A DNA stretch of 64,000 nt, taken from positions 1 through 64,000 of the forward strand of contig JBCNNW010000003.1 in the NCBI GenBank assembly GCA_039594205.1, in the 5' to 3' direction. Positions 60,545 through 64,000 of the stretch are shown one piece after another; position 1 is the first letter of the stretch; every line of letters begins with the position of its first letter. Position numbers and translations under genes: made by a program. The notes under the pieces are model-generated. The model did no database searches. It worked only from the letters and a program-made list of their open reading frames with translations, and was not told where the DNA came from. This DNA is from Pseudescherichia sp039594205. Lineage in GTDB: Bacteria > Pseudomonadota > Gammaproteobacteria > Enterobacterales > Enterobacteriaceae.

Positions 60545-61765
60545 ATGGCAATAGATCAATCCGCCGACGCCCTTGCTGGCGCTAACACATCGCCGCCGCC
60601 GGCGCGTACCGCCTTTGGCATTCTGGGGGCGATCAGCGTCTCTCATCTGCTCAACGATATGCTGCAGTCGCTGATCCTCGCCCTCTACCCCCTGTTGCAG
60701 GCTGACTTCTCGCTGAGCTTTGTACAGATCGGGATGATCACCCTCACCTTCCAGCTGGCCTCCTCGCTGCTGCAGCCGGTGGTAGGCTACTACACGGATA
60801 AACACCCGATGCCATGGTCGCTGCCCATCGGCATGTGCTTTACCCTCTGCGGCCTGGTGCTGCTGGCACTGGCGGGCAGCTTCGGCATGGTGCTGCTGGC
60901 CGCGGGGCTGGTCGGCACCGGATCCTCCGTGTTCCATCCTGAGTCCTCCCGCGTGGCGCGCATGGCCTCCGGCGGCCGACATGGTCTGGCGCAGTCTATT
61001 TTCCAGGTCGGGGGCAACTTTGGCAGCGCCCTTGGACCGCTGCTGGCGGCGCTGATCATCGCCCCCTACGGCAAGGGTAACGTGGGCTGGTTTGTGCTGG
61101 CCGCGCTGCTGGCTATTGTGGTGCTGGCCCAGGTTAGCCGCTGGTACGCTGCCCAGCACCGGGTCAACAAGGGACGAAAAGCGGTTATTGAGCGCAGCCC
61201 GCTCCCACGCAAGAAGGTGATCCTGGCGGTAAGCATCCTGCTTATGCTTATTTTCTCGAAATATTTCTATATGGCGAGTATCAGCAGCTATTACACCTTT
61301 TATTTAATGGAAAAATTCCACCTGTCGGTGCAAAACGCCCAGTTTCATCTCTTTGCGTTTCTGCTCGCCGTTGCGGCGGGTACCGTCATTGGCGGCCCTG
61401 TAGGCGATAAGGTTGGGCGTAAATATGTTATTTGGGGCTCTATCCTCGGCGTTGCCCCCTTTACGCTCGTTTTGCCCTACGCATCCCTCTACTGGACCGG
61501 CATTTTAACCGCAATCATCGGTTTTATCCTCGCCTCGGCCTTTTCTGCCATCCTCGTTTATGCTCAGGAGCTGCTGCCAGGACGTATCGGCATGGTTTCT
61601 GGTCTCTTTTTTGGCTTCGCTTTTGGCATGGGCGGGCTTGGCGCAGCCGTGCTGGGGCTGGTTGCCGACCATACCAATATCTTCGTAGTCTATAAAATCT
61701 GTGCTTTTCTACCGCTTTTGGGGATGTTAACTATATTCCTGCCCGATAACCGCCAGAAAGCCTGA
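60545..61765 (+). CDS. fsr: Fosmidomycin resistance MFS exporter
   Basis: 406-residue major facilitator with 12 membrane helices, near-identical to E. coli Fsr (GILGAISVSHLLNDMLQSLILALYP, SSVFHPESSRVARMASGGRHG, GGPVGDKVGRKYVIWGS, AQELLPGRIGMVSGLFFGFAFG). It exports fosmidomycin in E. coli. Divergent from ushA across 176 bp. Followed by a strong hairpin. Confidence 0.96.
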   Translation: MAIDQSADALAGANTSPPPARTAFGILGAISVSHLLNDMLQSLILALYPLLQADFSLSFVQIGMITLTFQLASSLLQPVVGYYTDKHPMPWSLPIGMCFTLCGLVLLALAGSFGMVLLAAGLVGTGSSVFHPESSRVARMASGGRHGLAQSIFQVGGNFGSALGPLLAALIIAPYGKGNVGWFVLAALLAIVVLAQVSRWYAAQHRVNKGRKAVIERSPLPRKKVILAVSILLMLIFSKYFYMASISSYYTFYLMEKFHLSVQNAQFHLFAFLLAVAAGTVIGGPVGDKVGRKYVIWGSILGVAPFTLVLPYASLYWTGILTAIIGFILASAFSAILVYAQELLPGRIGMVSGLFFGFAFGMGGLGAAVLGLVADHTNIFVVYKICAFLPLLGMLTIFLPDNRQKA

Positions 61766-61771
61766 TTCCAG

Positions 61772-61798
61772 GGCGGCCAAAGGCAAACTTTGGCCGCC
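61772..61798 (+). terminator. Hairpin after fsr
   Basis: GGCGGCCAAAG-GCAAA-CTTTGGCCGCC, a perfect 11-bp stem 6 bp after the fsr stop; no T-run follows. The remaining gap to ybaL holds no gene. Confidence 0.65.
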
Positions 61799-61996
61799 TG
61801 CGTTGCCCATGCCATAACACTTATCCGACGTTCACTGCGCTAATCCCCTCTCAATCGCTTTTTTTATGTCAGAGCGTGCTTTTCTTCAATATTCAACAAT
61901 TATTCATCAACATAATCATTGAAATTGTCATAGACTGTAACTCGGGCTTCTGGTTTTTTAGCCAGAAATGGATCCACTACCGCGAAAGGAGACGGA

Positions 61997-63673
61997 ATGC
62001 ATCACGCCACACCGCTTATCACCACCATTGTTGGCGGCCTTGTGCTCGCCTTTATCCTCGGCATGATTGCCAACAAGCTGCGTATCTCTCCGCTGGTGGG
62101 TTATCTGTTAGCGGGCGTACTCTCTGGTCCTTTCACCCCAGGCTTTGTCGCCGATACCAAGCTGGCACCTGAGCTGGCAGAGCTGGGGGTGATCCTGCTG
62201 ATGTTTGGCGTCGGTCTCCACTTTTCGCTGAAGGATTTGATGGCGGTAAAGTCCATCGCCATTCCCGGCGCTATCGCACAGATTGCTGTCGCGACGCTGC
62301 TGGGTATGGCGCTCTCCGCCATGATGGACTGGTCATTGATGACCGGTCTTGTCTTTGGACTCTGTCTCTCCACCGCCAGTACCGTGGTGCTGCTGCGCGC
62401 CCTTGAGGAGCGGCAGCTGATCGACAGCCAGCGCGGGCAGATCGCTATCGGCTGGCTGATTGTAGAAGATCTGGTGATGGTCCTGACGCTGGTCCTGCTG
62501 CCCGCCGTCGCAGGCATGATTGAAAAGGGTAACGTGGGACTGGCGACGCTGTCGCTGGATATGGGGATCACCATCGGCAAGGTTGTGGCGTTTATCGCTA
62601 TTATGATGCTGGTAGGTCGCCGTCTTGTGCCGTGGATCATGGCCCGCAGCGCGGCCACCGGTTCCCGGGAGCTGTTTACCCTCTCGGTGCTGGCCCTGGC
62701 GCTGGGCATCGCCTTTGGTGCGGTTGAGCTGTTTGACGTCTCCTTTGCCCTCGGCGCTTTCTTTGCCGGGATGGTGCTGAACGAGTCCGAGTTAAGTCAT
62801 CGCGCCGCGCACGACACCCTGCCTCTGCGCGACGCCTTTGCGGTTCTCTTCTTTGTCTCCGTTGGGATGCTGTTCGACCCGAAAATTTTGATCGATGAGC
62901 CGCTGGCCGTTGCCGGTACGCTGGCCATCATAATCTTTGGTAAATCCATTGCTGCCTTCTTCCTGGTACGCATGTTCGGCCACTCGCCGCGCACTGCATT
63001 AACCATCGCCGCCAGCCTGGCGCAGATTGGTGAATTTGCCTTTATTCTGGCAGGTCTTGGTATGGCGCTGGATCTGCTGCCGCAGACCGGCCAGAACCTG
63101 GTCCTGGCCGGGGCGATCCTTTCGATTATGCTTAACCCAATTCTTTTTGCCCTGCTGGAGAAGTACCTCGATAAGACCGAAACCCTGGAGGAGCAGACGC
63201 TGGAAGAGGCGACCGAAGATGAGAAGCAGATCCCGGTGGATATCTGTAATCATGCTCTGCTGGTAGGGTTTGGCCGCGTAGGTAGCCTGCTGGGCGAGAA
63301 GCTGATGGCTCAGGGTATTCCGCTGGTGGTGATCGAAACCTCGCGTACCCGGGTAGACGAGCTGCGTGAACGTGGTATTCGCGCGGTGCTGGGCAATGCA
63401 GCCAATGAAGAGATCATGAACCTGGCACACCTCGACTGCGCCCGCTGGCTGCTGCTGACCATCCCTAACGGCTACGAGGCTGGTGAAGTGGTGGCGACTG
63501 CCCGGCAGAAATGCCCACACATTGAGATCATTGCCCGGGCGCACTATGACGATGAGGTGGATTACATCACTGAGCGCGGGGCAAACCAGGTCGTGATGGG
63601 CGAACGTGAGATTGCCAATACTATGCTGACGCTGATTGAGAAGCGTCCGGTTGAAGAGGCAGTCACGGGATGA
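61997..63673 (+). CDS. ybaL: CPA2 family cation:proton antiporter YbaL
   Basis: 558-residue KefB/KefC-like protein: about 12 membrane helices (residues 1-385, with LGVILLMFGVGLHFSLKDL and FALGAFFAGMVLNESELS) followed by a cytosolic RCK_N/Rossmann domain (HALLVGFGRVGSLLGEKLMAQGIPLVVIE near residues 420-447). It matches E. coli YbaL (also called RosB). Expected to exchange K+ or Na+ for protons under nucleotide control. Confidence 0.95.
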   Translation: MHHATPLITTIVGGLVLAFILGMIANKLRISPLVGYLLAGVLSGPFTPGFVADTKLAPELAELGVILLMFGVGLHFSLKDLMAVKSIAIPGAIAQIAVATLLGMALSAMMDWSLMTGLVFGLCLSTASTVVLLRALEERQLIDSQRGQIAIGWLIVEDLVMVLTLVLLPAVAGMIEKGNVGLATLSLDMGITIGKVVAFIAIMMLVGRRLVPWIMARSAATGSRELFTLSVLALALGIAFGAVELFDVSFALGAFFAGMVLNESELSHRAAHDTLPLRDAFAVLFFVSVGMLFDPKILIDEPLAVAGTLAIIIFGKSIAAFFLVRMFGHSPRTALTIAASLAQIGEFAFILAGLGMALDLLPQTGQNLVLAGAILSIMLNPILFALLEKYLDKTETLEEQTLEEATEDEKQIPVDICNHALLVGFGRVGSLLGEKLMAQGIPLVVIETSRTRVDELRERGIRAVLGNAANEEIMNLAHLDCARWLLLTIPNGYEAGEVVATARQKCPHIEIIARAHYDDEVDYITERGANQVVMGEREIANTMLTLIEKRPVEEAVTG

Positions 63674-63786
63674 TCCACAGCCCCGGCAGATGCTGCCCTG
63701 CCGGGGTGTTTTCGCAGAAGCGTGTATTTTTCATCTTTCCCTCCCCCTGCTAACGTAAGTTGCATTTATCCCGTTGTCGGCTACTA

Positions 63787-63816
63787 CTGGCATTTTGTTA
63801 ACAATCACGCTATAAA
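63787..63816 (+). promoter_or_regulatory. Probable mmuP promoter
   Basis: CTGGCA (63787-63792), an 18-bp spacer, and TATAAA (63811-63816), upstream of the MetJ boxes. Confidence 0.4.
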
Positions 63817-63836
63817 GACCCTTCAAGCGGACATTT

Positions 63837-63852
63837 AGACATCTATACGTTT
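63837..63852. promoter_or_regulatory. MetJ operator (two adjacent met boxes)
   Basis: AGACATCT (63837-63844) directly followed by ATACGTTT (63845-63852): two 8-bp met boxes in tandem (consensus AGACGTCT, 7/8 and 4/8), the minimum MetJ target. A third partial AGA follows, running up to the ribosome site. Confidence 0.7.
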
Positions 63853-63862
63853 AGAAGGTGAT

Positions 63863-64000
63863 ATGCACACGCAGCAAGAGAACGGGCAGCTTAAGCGCAC
63901 CATGAAAACCCGCCATTTAATTATGCTGTCATTAGGTGGCGTGATTGGCACGGGGTTGTTTTTTAATACGGGATACATCATCTCAACGACGGGCGCAGCG
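63863..64000 (+). CDS. mmuP: S-methylmethionine permease (partial, runs off the window)
   Basis: First 46 codons only. MHTQQENGQLKRTMKTRHLI leads into MLSLGGVIGTGLFFNTGYII, the first helix of an APC-family amino acid permease; the segment from LKRTMKTRHLI on matches E. coli MmuP, which imports S-methylmethionine for methionine synthesis with MmuM. Tandem met boxes just upstream support this identity. The rest lies beyond position 64000. Confidence 0.82.
   Translation, partial: MHTQQENGQLKRTMKTRHLIMLSLGGVIGTGLFFNTGYIISTTGAA

Overview
The window is chromosomal DNA from a member of the Enterobacteriaceae. Its right half follows the Escherichia/Salmonella backbone gene for gene: folD, ybcJ, cysS, ppiB, lpxH, purE, purK, ybbP, ybbA, tesA, ybbO, cnoX, qmcA, ybbJ, cueR, copA, ybaP, ybaK, ushA, fsr, ybaL. 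The proteins are very close to the E. coli ones, backbone coding DNA is GC-rich, and REP-type repeats sit between operons. The accessory content (SiaABCD, UvsE, an SfbABC-like transporter, no ybaS-ybaT beside copA) fits an Enterobacter/Lelliottia/Leclercia-type genome better than E. coli, but the species cannot be fixed from this window.

Left part (1-28 kb): the phenylalanine permease pheP, then an iron block. That block has a Fur box, a beta-propeller lipoprotein, a TonB-dependent siderophore receptor, a DUF1176 protein, and a small RNA with the conserved core of RyhB behind its own Fur box and promoter. Next comes a complete siaABCD operon, a partner-switching module that controls a diguanylate cyclase. 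After it lie a cupin gene broken by an in-frame TGA, an AI-2E family transporter, an AT-rich patch with two membrane O-acyltransferases and a tailspike-like beta-helix protein, a chaperone-usher fimbrial operon, a quinone oxidoreductase with a LysR regulator, a membrane/thiol-hydrolase fusion, a UV endonuclease, and several small unrecognised genes ending at tRNA-Arg(UCU).

Right part (28-64 kb): backbone genes interrupted by accessory cassettes. These are a glucose-family PTS permease with its LacI-type regulator and tandem operator-like repeats; a methyltransferase-like plus DUF1848 (C-terminal CxxxCxxC) gene pair between lpxH and purE; a second MetNIQ-type (SfbABC-like) transporter with a porin; and a 4.7 kb AT-rich island between cueR and copA.

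The cueR-copA island is the most unusual region. It begins and ends with the same 26-bp sequence containing the CueR operator, and a third, diverged CueR operator lies inside it. It carries a pesticin/T4-type muramidase without a signal peptide, three exported LprI-type lysozyme-inhibitor-like proteins (two nearly identical), and a PQQ-like beta-propeller protein. My reading is an antibacterial muramidase and immunity cassette placed at, and possibly under, copper control. The window ends inside mmuP (S-methylmethionine permease), which is preceded by a MetJ operator.
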